This document shows positions 1-5,086 of a stretch of 5,454 nucleotides of DNA, piece by piece. A program made the translations under genes and the position numbers. The stretch's first letter is position 1; each line of letters opens with the position of its first letter. The notes under the pieces are model-generated. The model was not told the DNA's origin. It made no database searches and saw nothing but the letters and a program-made list of their open reading frames with translations. The DNA comes from Pirellulales bacterium (GTDB lineage Bacteria; Planctomycetota; Planctomycetia; Pirellulales; JALHLM01): contig JALHLM010000425.1 in the NCBI GenBank assembly GCA_022844585.1, positions 1 to 5,454 of the forward strand. The letters are read 5' to 3'.

Positions 1-1
1 A

Positions 2-109
2 CGAAAAATCCCCCACCGCCCAGGCCGCAGCTACCCACGCCAAGCCCTCGCCAAACGCAACAAATCCACCAACGGCCACAGACCCGCGGCGAAAAAAGGG
101 ATAAAGTAA
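2..109 (+). CDS. Possible 3' end of an unidentified upstream gene (partial)
   Basis: This frame is open from the left edge of the window to a TAA at 107-109 and gives 35 residues. The peptide is strongly basic and contains an RPGRSYPR stretch, ending in RPAAKKGIK. A basic Arg-Pro-Arg-rich tail of this kind occurs at the C-termini of some IS4-type transposases, but also in many other DNA- or RNA-binding proteins, so no function is assigned. The next frame is open nearly as far (to a TAA at 102-104), so the choice of frame is not secure. The body of the gene lies outside the window. Confidence 0.3.
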   Translation, partial: RKIPHRPGRSYPRQALAKRNKSTNGHRPAAKKGIK

Positions 110-199
110 GTGCCATTGCGCTCACGCTTCCGGCTCTATGAGTTCGCGTAACGATCGCGCCGTCCGTGCCGATTGCGGCGAGCTTGCCGCCGAGCGCCC

Positions 200-227
200 T
201 TTGCCGGGGCGGGTTGTGGGGTATCAT
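200..227 (+). promoter_or_regulatory. Weak candidate sigma-70-like promoter for the FKBP gene
   Basis: TTTGCC at 200-205 and TATCAT at 222-227 are separated by 16 bases and lie about 40 bases before the ATG at 267, so a start point near 234 would leave a short leader. The match to consensus is partial and planctomycete promoters are poorly defined, so this is only the best-placed candidate in the 110-266 gap. I see nothing else in that gap. Confidence 0.22.
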
Positions 228-251
228 CAACGGGACGTTGTCTCGTTACTC

Positions 252-260
252 AAGGTAGGA
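252..260 (+). promoter_or_regulatory. Ribosome binding site that fixes the FKBP start
   Basis: AAGGTAGGA lies 6 bases before the ATG at 267. It supports that ATG over the in-frame ATG at 138, which would put 43 non-conserved residues ahead of an otherwise canonical signal peptide. Confidence 0.7.
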
Positions 261-266
261 ATTGTC

Positions 267-995
267 ATGAAGAAAGCGTTCCTCTTACTCGTTTGCGGCT
301 GCCTGATCGCGACCACGGCATCCGCACAAGAAACGGTCCCTCCCCCCAGGGAACAGGCGCCGCCGCCGGCTTCGGCCAATCAGCAGGCGTTGGAGAAGAA
401 GGGGAGCTATTGCGCAGGCCTCCGACAAGGCCGCGAGCTCAAGAAGCAAGGGCTGCCCTTGAACGCGCAGGAATTCGCGCGTGGCCTGGTGGATGGTCTG
501 ACAGCGGCGGATGTCAAGCTCACCGACCAGGAACTCGCCGCCACGTTGGAAGAGTTCGGCCGGCTGATCGAAAAGATGCAGGTCGAGCGACACCAGAAGA
601 TGGTGGAATCAAACAAGAAAGACGGCGCGGCGTTCCTGGCGGCCAACAAGGCCAAGGAAGGCGTCAAGACTTTGCCGAGCGGCTTGCAATACAAAGTGCT
701 CAAGGCCGGTAAGGGTCCTTCGCCGAAATCCGATAGCACGGTCACCACTCACTATCGCGGCACGTTGCTGGACGGCACCGTGTTCGATTCGTCCTACGAT
801 CGCGGCGAGCCGATCGAGTTCCAAGTCGACGGCGTGATCGCCGGGTGGACCGAAGCGCTGCAGTTGATGAAGGCCGGCGACAAGTGGCAGTTGTTCATCC
901 CGAGCGAGCTGGCCTACGGTGCGGAAGGCGCCGGCGCGGACATCGGTCCCAACGCCGTGCTGGTCTTCGAAATCGAACTGCTGTCGTTCAAATAG
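267..995 (+). CDS. Exported FKBP-type peptidyl-prolyl cis-trans isomerase (Mip/FkpA/FklB-like)
   Basis: The 242-residue product is a cis-trans prolyl isomerase that would help exported proteins fold in the periplasm. Residues 1-20 form a signal peptide (MKK, a hydrophobic core, then TASA before Q21). A Pro-rich linker follows to about residue 40. The helical FKBP_N dimerisation domain spans about 41-130, with GSYCAGLRQGRELKKQG and FARGLVDGL as recognisable family signatures. The FKBP_C catalytic domain spans about 139-242. The FKBP12 ligand-pocket residues are recognisable as Y163, F173, D174, F185, V190, I191, W194, Y217 and F234, so the enzyme should be active. Length and domain order are normal for the Mip/FkpA type. 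The gene appears monocistronic, with its own ribosome site and a strong terminator 35 bases after the TAG. The exact gene name (fkpA, fklB or mip) cannot be decided from sequence alone. Confidence 0.95.
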   Translation: MKKAFLLLVCGCLIATTASAQETVPPPREQAPPPASANQQALEKKGSYCAGLRQGRELKKQGLPLNAQEFARGLVDGLTAADVKLTDQELAATLEEFGRLIEKMQVERHQKMVESNKKDGAAFLAANKAKEGVKTLPSGLQYKVLKAGKGPSPKSDSTVTTHYRGTLLDGTVFDSSYDRGEPIEFQVDGVIAGWTEALQLMKAGDKWQLFIPSELAYGAEGAGADIGPNAVLVFEIELLSFK

Positions 996-1030
996 TCGAC
1001 ACGGCCGAAAAACTTGATTTGTCAATCACT

Positions 1031-1066
1031 GAGAAGGGAAGCCGGTGGCAACCCTTCTCTTTTTTT
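1031..1066 (+). terminator. Strong Rho-independent terminator after the FKBP gene
   Basis: GAGAAGGG (1031-1038) pairs perfectly with CCCTTCTC (1052-1059) and is followed at once by seven T residues (1060-1066). Inside the loop GCC (1041-1043) can pair with GGC (1047-1049), lengthening the hairpin. The structure ends only 17 bases before the ATG of the next gene. It also covers an alternative upstream GTG-type start for that gene at 1045, making that start unlikely. Confidence 0.9.
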
Positions 1067-1083
1067 GCATTGAGGGCGGAAAC

Positions 1084-2556
1084 ATGCGCAGACTGACGAT
1101 GACCAAGTGTTGCTCTGGGTTGGTAATGACGCTGGCCATGTGCGGCGCAGCCGTCGCGCAGGAAGCCACGGAAGCAGCGAAGCCGGCGGAGGCCAAGACG
1201 CACCAGGTCAAACGCGGCCTGTTTCAGATCGAGATCGCCCTCGACGGCGTCCTCGAAGCGAAGCAGATGACGCCGATCGTCGTGCGTCCCAAGTCCTGGA
1301 AGGAAATGACGGTCGTCAGCGCCGTGGCGCATGGAGAGAGAGTGACCAAGGGGCAGACGCTGGTCACGCTCGACCTGAGCGACTTGGATCGCGCCCTCGC
1401 CGATCAAACGCAGGCCCTGGAATTGGCCAAGTTGAAGCTCGCGCAGGCGGAGGAGGAGTACAAGCTCTTGGAGCGCTCCGCGCCGCTCGATATGGAGCAA
1501 GTCGAACGGGCGAAGAAAATCTTCGATGAGGACTTACAACTGTTTTTCACGGAGGATCTGGAGCAATCCCGCCAGATCGCCGAGTACTCGCTCAAGCAAT
1601 CGAAGTCGTCGCTGGAGAACGAGCAGGAAGAACTGAAGCAACTGGAAAAGATGTACGCGGCCGACGATCTCACGGAAGAGACCGAGGAGATCGTCCTCAA
1701 ACGCCAGCGTGAAGCGACCGAGCGGGCGAAGTTCTATGTCACGATGGCCGAACGGGAATACGAGCGCACGCTCAAGTATGATCTGCCCCGACAGGAACAA
1801 AGCCGCAAGCTGAGCGCCGAGTTGGCCGCGATCAACTACACGCGCTCGAAGTTGACGTTGCCGGTCGCTCTGAAGCAAGCGAGCTTGGAGTTGCGGACGC
1901 AGCAAGTCGCGCTGGAAAAGAGTGAGAAGGCGCTGGCGGATCTGCAAGCGGATCGAAAGCTCTTGGAGATCGTCGCGCCGAGCGACGGCGTGGTTTACTA
2001 CGGTAAATGCACCGCGGGCCAATGGACGGCCGCTGCGACAGTGGCCGAACGCTTGCAAGCCGGCGGGAATCTCGCCCCCAACGATGTGTTCATGACGATC
2101 GTCGCGCCGGGCGGACTGTGGTTACGCGGTGCCGCGGAAGAGAAGGATTTGTCGATGCTCCGCGTCGGCTTGGCGGGAACCGTAACGCCGACGGCTTTGC
2201 CGGACGCCCGGTTGCCGGCGCAGTTGGCCGAGATTTCGGCGATTCCGATCGCTTCCGGCAAGTTCGACGCGAAGTTTGACCTCACGACCGGCGATCACGC
2301 GGAACGCCTCGTCGCCGGCATGAATGCCAAACTGAAACTCGTGGCCTATCGCAACGAAAGCGCGGTCCTGGTGCCGACCGCCGCCGTGTTCAGCGACGAA
2401 GCGACGCCCGACGAGCAATATGTGCTGATCCAAACCGAGCCCGGGAAGCATGAAAAACGCCCGGTCGAAATCGGTCACAAGAACGACAAACAAGCCGAAA
2501 TCAAATCCGGCCTCACCGGCGACGAAACGATCCTGGCGGAGAAACCGGCTGAGTAG
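1084..2556 (+). CDS. HlyD/RND-type periplasmic adaptor (membrane-fusion) protein with long coiled coil, orphan
   Basis: The 490-residue product resembles membrane-fusion proteins that link an inner-membrane exporter (ABC, RND or MFS) to an outer-membrane channel. Residues 1-25 are a signal peptide ending GAAVA before Q26. The first half of the biotinyl-lipoyl-like domain is near 65-98 (AHGERVTKGQTLVTLD). A charged Glu/Lys/Leu heptad-rich coiled coil runs from about 100 to 294. The second lipoyl half (LEIVAPSDGVVYYG) is near 294-307, a beta-barrel near 345-420, and a membrane-proximal domain near 425-488 (VLVPTAAVF...GLTGDETIL). The roughly 195-residue coiled coil is long for the family. GAGGGCGGA lies just before the ATG. 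No transporter or outer-membrane factor gene lies on either side, so its partner and substrate are unknown. The last residues are not hydrophobic and there is no lipobox, which suggests a soluble or peripherally attached protein. Confidence 0.88.
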   Translation: MRRLTMTKCCSGLVMTLAMCGAAVAQEATEAAKPAEAKTHQVKRGLFQIEIALDGVLEAKQMTPIVVRPKSWKEMTVVSAVAHGERVTKGQTLVTLDLSDLDRALADQTQALELAKLKLAQAEEEYKLLERSAPLDMEQVERAKKIFDEDLQLFFTEDLEQSRQIAEYSLKQSKSSLENEQEELKQLEKMYAADDLTEETEEIVLKRQREATERAKFYVTMAEREYERTLKYDLPRQEQSRKLSAELAAINYTRSKLTLPVALKQASLELRTQQVALEKSEKALADLQADRKLLEIVAPSDGVVYYGKCTAGQWTAAATVAERLQAGGNLAPNDVFMTIVAPGGLWLRGAAEEKDLSMLRVGLAGTVTPTALPDARLPAQLAEISAIPIASGKFDAKFDLTTGDHAERLVAGMNAKLKLVAYRNESAVLVPTAAVFSDEATPDEQYVLIQTEPGKHEKRPVEIGHKNDKQAEIKSGLTGDETILAEKPAE

Positions 2557-2575
2557 CCAAGTCGTTGCCGTGGAT

Positions 2576-2795
2576 TTCACCACGGAGACACGGAGGCACG
2601 GAGGCACGGAGTGGAAGCAGGGGTGAATGCAGTTTGAACCGCAGAGGCGCTGAGACGCGGAGGGATGAGAAGTGTGAGAATTGGATTTGCATTCGAAGGC
2701 GACCTACTGACTACTCCACCTTCTACCTACTCTCCCTCACTGAATACCTCAAACTTTTCTCCCTCCTCTCCGTGCCTCCGTGTCTCCGTGGTGAA
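2576..2795. repeat. Intergenic repeat element with perfect 28-bp inverted arms ('CACGGAGGCACGGAG' family)
   Basis: The left arm (2576-2603) and right arm (2768-2795) are exact reverse complements over 28 bases and are separated by 164 bases. The left arm begins with TTCACCACGGAGAC, and the arms are built from 8-base units (ACGGAGAC, then ACGGAGGC). The left side carries one extra unit, continuing to 2611. A related GCAGAGGCGCTGAGACGCGG block (2641-2660) sits inside. Repeats of this type are, from memory, widespread between genes in planctomycetes and several other phyla; their function is unsettled. The element fills nearly all of the gap between the adaptor gene and the next gene. Its arms could form a long stem in the transcript. 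I see no coding capacity, since the frame crossing it yields only repeat-derived Arg/Gly/Glu peptide. Confidence 0.85.
2641..2663 (+). repeat. Internal repeat block GCAGAGGCGCTGAGACGCGG
   Basis: This short direct-repeat-like block has the same purine/GC rhythm as the flanking arms but a different unit (GAGGCGCTGAGACGCGGAG). It reads as a second member of the same intergenic repeat class nested inside the 2576-2795 element. Confidence 0.5.
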
Positions 2796-2849
2796 TCCTT
2801 GGAACCAGCGACTGACTGCCCAAACCGGACTATGACGGGAAATCACCTT

Positions 2850-4037
2850 ATGCGACGCACTTGCATCATGCTTTTCCTGGTCGCGAGTATCTCGTCAGCG
2901 CGGGCGGAGGCGCCGGCGGAGTTGTTGGAGACGCCGAAGCTTCCGGTCATTGCCGCGCCGGCTTCCGAAGAATTGGACGGCGCGCTTGATCGCGGCATTG
3001 CCTACCTGCTTGGTAAACAAAACGCTGATGGCTCTTGGGGTTCCGCGCGGCGCACGAAAGGACTCAATATCTACGCCCCGGTGCCTGGCGCGCATCAGGC
3101 GTTTCGCGCGGCGGTGACTTCGCTCTGCTTGTCGGCGTTGTGCGAGGCCGAGCGTTTTGCGGACCGCAAGGATGAGCGGATTACGCAGTCGATTGATCGT
3201 GGCCAGGTTTGGCTGTTCGAACATTTGCCGCACGTACGGCGCGCGACGCCCGATGCGATCTACAACGTCTGGACGCACGGCTATAGTCTCACGGCGCTCG
3301 TGTATCTCGCGGAACGCAAGCCGGACGACGCGGCGTTGCAGGCCAAAGTTCGCGAATTGATCGCTCAACAATTGGATTTGCTCGGGCGCTACGAGACCGT
3401 CGACGGCGGCTGGGGCTACTACGACTTCGAGGTCGGCGCAAAGCGCCCTACCTGCGATTCGACCAGCTTCGTCTCCGGCGCGATTCTGACCGCGATGCAC
3501 GACCTTAAGCGGCTCGACATCGAACCGCCCGCGCCGCTCGTGAAGCGGGCGATGGATTCGCTGCACCGTCAGCGGCGGCCGGATTTCGCCTACCTGTATG
3601 GGGAACAATTCCAGTTTCGCACCGGCGTCGATATTAATGATCCGGGCGGCAGCCTGGGGCGCTCGCAGTGCTGCAATATCGCCATGCGGCTCTGGGGAGA
3701 CGAAACGGTCACCGATCCGATCATGCGGGCGTGGCTCGATCGCCTGTTCGCCCGCAACGGCTGGCTCAGCATCGGGCGCAAGCGCCCGGTGCCGCACGAA
3801 TCGTGGTTTCTGGTGGCCGGATACTTTTATTACTTCGGCCACTACTATGCGGCGCTTTGCGTCGAGGCCCTGCCCGCTGCGGAGCGCCCGGAATACCAGG
3901 CGCATCTCGCCCGGACGTTGCTCGACTTGCAGGAAAAGGACGGCTCGTGGTGGGACTACCCGTTCTATGATTACCACCAACCGTACGGCACCGCCTTCGC
4001 GCTGATGTCGCTCTACCGCTGCCGCGCCGCGAAATAG
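2850..4037 (+). CDS. Exported prenyltransferase/squalene-oxidase-repeat protein (alpha-toroid fold), function unknown
   Basis: The 395-residue product starts with a signal peptide (MRRTCIMLFL, then SSARA before E20). It then carries repeated helical units of the terpenoid-cyclase/prenyltransferase (alpha-alpha toroid) fold. QW-like motifs are visible at 57-64 (QNADGSWG), 184-193 (VDGGWGYYDF) and 360-372 (LQEKDGSWWDYPF). Aromatic-rich segments such as SWFLVAGYFYYFGHYYA (318-334) line the repeats. The DXDD acid motif of squalene-hopene cyclase is absent and the length is well below the roughly 630 residues of those cyclases, so cyclase activity should not be assumed. The signal peptide also argues against cytosolic protein prenylation. 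Exported proteins of this kind are, from memory, common in planctomycetes. The start at 2850 is chosen because it gives a clean signal peptide behind an ACGGGA ribosome site. The in-frame ATG at 2832 is a close alternative, and a start at 2565 would run through the repeat element. Confidence 0.83.
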   Translation: MRRTCIMLFLVASISSARAEAPAELLETPKLPVIAAPASEELDGALDRGIAYLLGKQNADGSWGSARRTKGLNIYAPVPGAHQAFRAAVTSLCLSALCEAERFADRKDERITQSIDRGQVWLFEHLPHVRRATPDAIYNVWTHGYSLTALVYLAERKPDDAALQAKVRELIAQQLDLLGRYETVDGGWGYYDFEVGAKRPTCDSTSFVSGAILTAMHDLKRLDIEPPAPLVKRAMDSLHRQRRPDFAYLYGEQFQFRTGVDINDPGGSLGRSQCCNIAMRLWGDETVTDPIMRAWLDRLFARNGWLSIGRKRPVPHESWFLVAGYFYYFGHYYAALCVEALPAAERPEYQAHLARTLLDLQEKDGSWWDYPFYDYHQPYGTAFALMSLYRCRAAK

Positions 4038-4042
4038 CGTAG

Positions 4043-4147
4043 TGCACTGACTGACTTCCCTTAAATGTCAGGCCATTCTGATTCGAAATGCGGCGTTTTC
4101 GCTGGGAATCGGCAGGGCGTGTATGACAAATAAGCGAAGTCAGTGCA
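4043..4147. repeat. Imperfect inverted repeat TGCACTGAC / GAAGTCAGTGCA
   Basis: TGCACTGACTGACTTC at 4043-4058 is inverted at 4136-4147 as GAAGTCAGTGCA, with a 4-base CTGA duplication in the left arm. It begins a few bases after the upstream stop codon. Its right arm directly abuts the next inverted repeat at 4148, suggesting a nested or stacked element. Bases between the arms contain no gene. Confidence 0.5.
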
Positions 4148-4343
4148 GTAGGTCAGGCACCGCTGACAAAATCATCGAGCACGAAAAGTGCTCACCGTTG
4201 CCACGTCCCAATGTGAGCCAAGGACGTGCCTGACATTGGGCAACGCGCCCATCACGTCAGGCACATCCTGGGCCACGATCAAGGACTCCGGCTACACACA
4301 ATGCGCGCCACGGTTTCAACATCGACCGCGGTGCCTGACCTAC
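4148..4343. repeat. REPIN-like element: four alternating GTCAGGCAC copies within 16-bp inverted ends
   Basis: The ends GTAGGTCAGGCACCGC (4148-4163) and its exact reverse complement (4328-4343) bracket the element. The 9-mer GTCAGGCAC occurs at 4152-4160 and 4256-4264, and its reverse complement GTGCCTGAC at 4226-4234 and 4331-4339. The order is forward, reverse, forward, reverse. The two forward-reverse pairs span 83 and 84 bases. The interiors differ in sequence. The first holds a perfect GAGCAC-GAAAA-GTGCTC hairpin (4177-4193), and CCCAATGT (4207-4214) pairs with ACATTGGG (4233-4240). This resembles paired REP sequences moved by REP-associated Y1 transposases, though no transposase is present here. 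It lies between the convergent genes ending at 4037 and 4357 and could act as a bidirectional transcription barrier. Confidence 0.7.
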
Positions 4344-4356
4344 GGCGGATGCCAAT

Positions 4357-4599
4357 CTATTTGTTCACGAGCAATTGACCTACTTGTTTGGTCAACTTCG
4401 CCTCGTCCGGGAACTCCCCGGTGCGGAGCTTCGAGTAGATCAGGTCGTCGTCGAGTGAGAGCTCGAAACACCCGCCGCTCGAAGGGACCAGTTCGAGCGA
4501 TTCAATCCGTTGCTTGTACTGCTTGAGCAGCCGGCTCGCCAAACTGACGGCCTGCGGTTCGTAGTTTCACATCGCGCAATAGCGCAGTCGCAGTTTCAT
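4357..4599 (-). CDS. SelW/Rdx-family selenoprotein with in-frame TGA (selenocysteine) in a CxxU motif
   Basis: Read through the TGA at 4567-4569, this gives an 80-residue protein starting MKLRLRYCAMUNYEPQA. It matches the Rdx (SelT/SelW/SelH) thioredoxin-like family: a beta strand, then the C8-A-M-U11 redox motif followed by NYEP, a helix (AVSLASRLLKQYKQRI), GGCFELSLDDDLIYSKL, and the conserved TGEFPD signature near 60-65. The total length is normal for bacterial members. The family uses either CxxC or CxxU, and the TGA falls exactly on the U position. Homology continues in the same frame on both sides, so selenocysteine insertion is a better explanation than a nonsense mutation. An AGGAGG site lies 8 bases before the ATG, and no credible start lies downstream of the TGA. 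The role is inferred as thiol/selenol redox chemistry; substrates are unknown. The gene ends with TAG. A standard gene caller would report only a 61-residue piece from a TTG at 4542. Confidence 0.87.
4531..4557 (-). promoter_or_regulatory. Candidate bacterial SECIS hairpin downstream of the TGA
   Basis: On the reverse strand the bases after the TGA can fold as CCGC / GC(C)GG outer stem with one bulged C, a 2x2 AG/GA internal loop, a GCC/GGC inner stem, and an eight-base GTCAGTTT apical loop (4548-4541). The apical loop starts 18 bases after the TGA and has G as its first base. This agrees with the usual description of bacterial SECIS elements (short spacing, small loop with an early G) needed by SelB. 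The stem is modest and was folded by eye. Confidence 0.5.
4567..4569 (-). other. In-frame TGA, predicted selenocysteine codon (U11)
   Basis: This is codon 11 of the SelW/Rdx gene, aligned with the second redox residue of the CxxU/CxxC motif. Tryptophan recoding is unlikely because the other genes here use TGG and contain no other in-frame TGA. Confidence 0.85.
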
Positions 4600-4607
4600 C
4601 GTTTCGG

Positions 4608-4613
4608 CCTCCT
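4608..4613 (-). promoter_or_regulatory. Consensus Shine-Dalgarno AGGAGG fixing the selenoprotein start
   Basis: The reverse strand reads AGGAGG, then CCGAAACG, then ATG at 4599. An ideal site at 8-base spacing places translation initiation upstream of the TGA, which is strong support for readthrough of that codon. Confidence 0.85.
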
Positions 4614-4641
4614 GGATCGAAGTGCAATCAGTCCGAGTCGC

Positions 4642-4920
4642 TCACTTCTTACGTGATTTCTTGCCCGGCTTCTTCTTGGCGCTTCCCTTGGCCTTGGACT
4701 TCGCCGGCGCCTTCGTCGCGGTTCCCTGCTTCTTCGCCCCCTTGGAGAAGATCGATTCCCAATTCGAGGCGTACTGCTCATTCGAGCCGACGTGCGTGAC
4801 CGTCATGTATCCGTGTTCCGTGTAGTGCGATGAATTCCAACCACGCCGGGCATCATGCGCGAATCGCCCGTACACGGTCAAGCAGGTCGCATGCCAAAGC
4901 GCGCCTTCGTGCGCTTTGTT
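4642..4920 (-). pseudogene. Probably 5'-truncated gene: unknown protein with Lys/Ala-rich basic tail
   Basis: The frame is open from an in-frame TAG at 4921-4923 down to a TGA at 4642-4644. It encodes up to 92 residues: a folded-looking part (EGALWHATCLTVYGRF, GWNSSHYTEHGYMTVTHVG, NEQYASNWESIF) followed by a roughly 30-residue Lys/Ala/Gly/Ser tail ending GKKSRKK. I do not recognise the family. The protein-like composition begins right where the inverted-repeat element at 4924 ends. The only starts are TTG at 4881, GTG at 4875 and a late ATG at 4806, none with a clear ribosome site. This suggests that the 5' part was lost or separated by the element, though a functional short gene starting at TTG is possible. 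The basic tail might bind nucleic acid or an acidic surface; that is speculation. It lies 42 bases upstream of selW, in the same frame and orientation, so the two could share a transcript. Confidence 0.5.
4896..4917. repeat. Perfect 7-bp hairpin AAAGCGC / GCGCTTT
   Basis: AAAGCGC (4896-4902) and GCGCTTT (4911-4917) flank an eight-base loop, directly beside the 4924 repeat boundary. There is no T-run on either side, so it is not a clear intrinsic terminator. It may be part of the repeat junction or just coding sequence of the truncated gene. Confidence 0.35.
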
Positions 4921-4923
4921 CTA

Positions 4924-5086
4924 GGTAACCACGGAAGACACGAAATGCACGAACAGGACATCGTAACCAGGTTGAAGCTGTGATTACGACGTCAAGGTTG
5001 GTCTTCGGGTTGGTTAAACGACTTACTGTCTTAGCCTTGCCAGTCCTCACAAAACTTTCGTGTGTTTCGCGCCTTTCGCGGTTACC
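4924..5086. repeat. Second inverted-arm intergenic element ('ACGAAAGGCACGAA' family)
   Basis: The left arm at 4924-4954 (GGTAACCACGGAAGACACGA...) is inverted at 5056-5086 (...CGCCTTTCGCGGTTACC) with 24 of 31 positions matching. The ends GGTAACC/GGTTACC match exactly. The arms have the same purine-rich, 8-to-9-base rhythm as the 2576-2795 element but use ACGAAA in place of ACGGAG. The 101 bases between the arms hold no credible gene. The whole element is 163 bases. Confidence 0.65.

Noticed and set aside
138..266. Upstream in-frame ATG at 138 extending the FKBP protein by 43 residues
   Set aside because: It buries a canonical signal peptide, has no ribosome site, and the ATG at 267 has AAGGTAGGA at 6-base spacing.
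2582..2611. CRISPR array or tandem microsatellite from the ACGGAGGC units
   Set aside because: Units are 8 bases with no spacers, so it is not CRISPR. The inverted arrangement with the right arm argues against simple slippage.
2565..2849. N-terminal extension of the toroid protein from an ATG at 2565
   Set aside because: The extension translates the repeat element (the familiar SPRRHGGTEAR and RRGAETRRDE peptides) and ends directly before a clean signal peptide at 2850. It is a repeat-derived artefact.
2895..3980. A 361-residue open frame on the reverse strand
   Set aside because: It lies wholly antisense to the toroid protein gene, is Arg-rich with no recognisable domain, and is explained by GC-rich codon bias.
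2850..4037. Calling the toroid protein a squalene-hopene cyclase
   Set aside because: There is no DXDD motif, it is too short, and it has a signal peptide.
4188..4526. A 112-residue forward open frame across the REPIN-like element
   Set aside because: It has Cys/Arg/Ser-rich composition, crosses inverted repeats and runs antisense into the selenoprotein gene.
4357..4542. A 61-residue protein starting at TTG 4542, as a stand-alone gene
   Set aside because: It starts mid-helix of the Rdx fold with no ribosome site and lacks the redox motif. The true gene begins at 4599 with AGGAGG.
4567..4569. TGA as tryptophan (alternative genetic code) or as a plain nonsense mutation
   Set aside because: No other in-frame TGA occurs in about 1,200 codons here and TGG is used for Trp. 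The exact U position of CxxU and the intact downstream family motifs argue against decay.
4896..4917. Intrinsic terminator from the AAAGCGC/GCGCTTT hairpin
   Set aside because: There is no T-run follows on either strand and it lies inside the open frame of the Lys-tailed gene.
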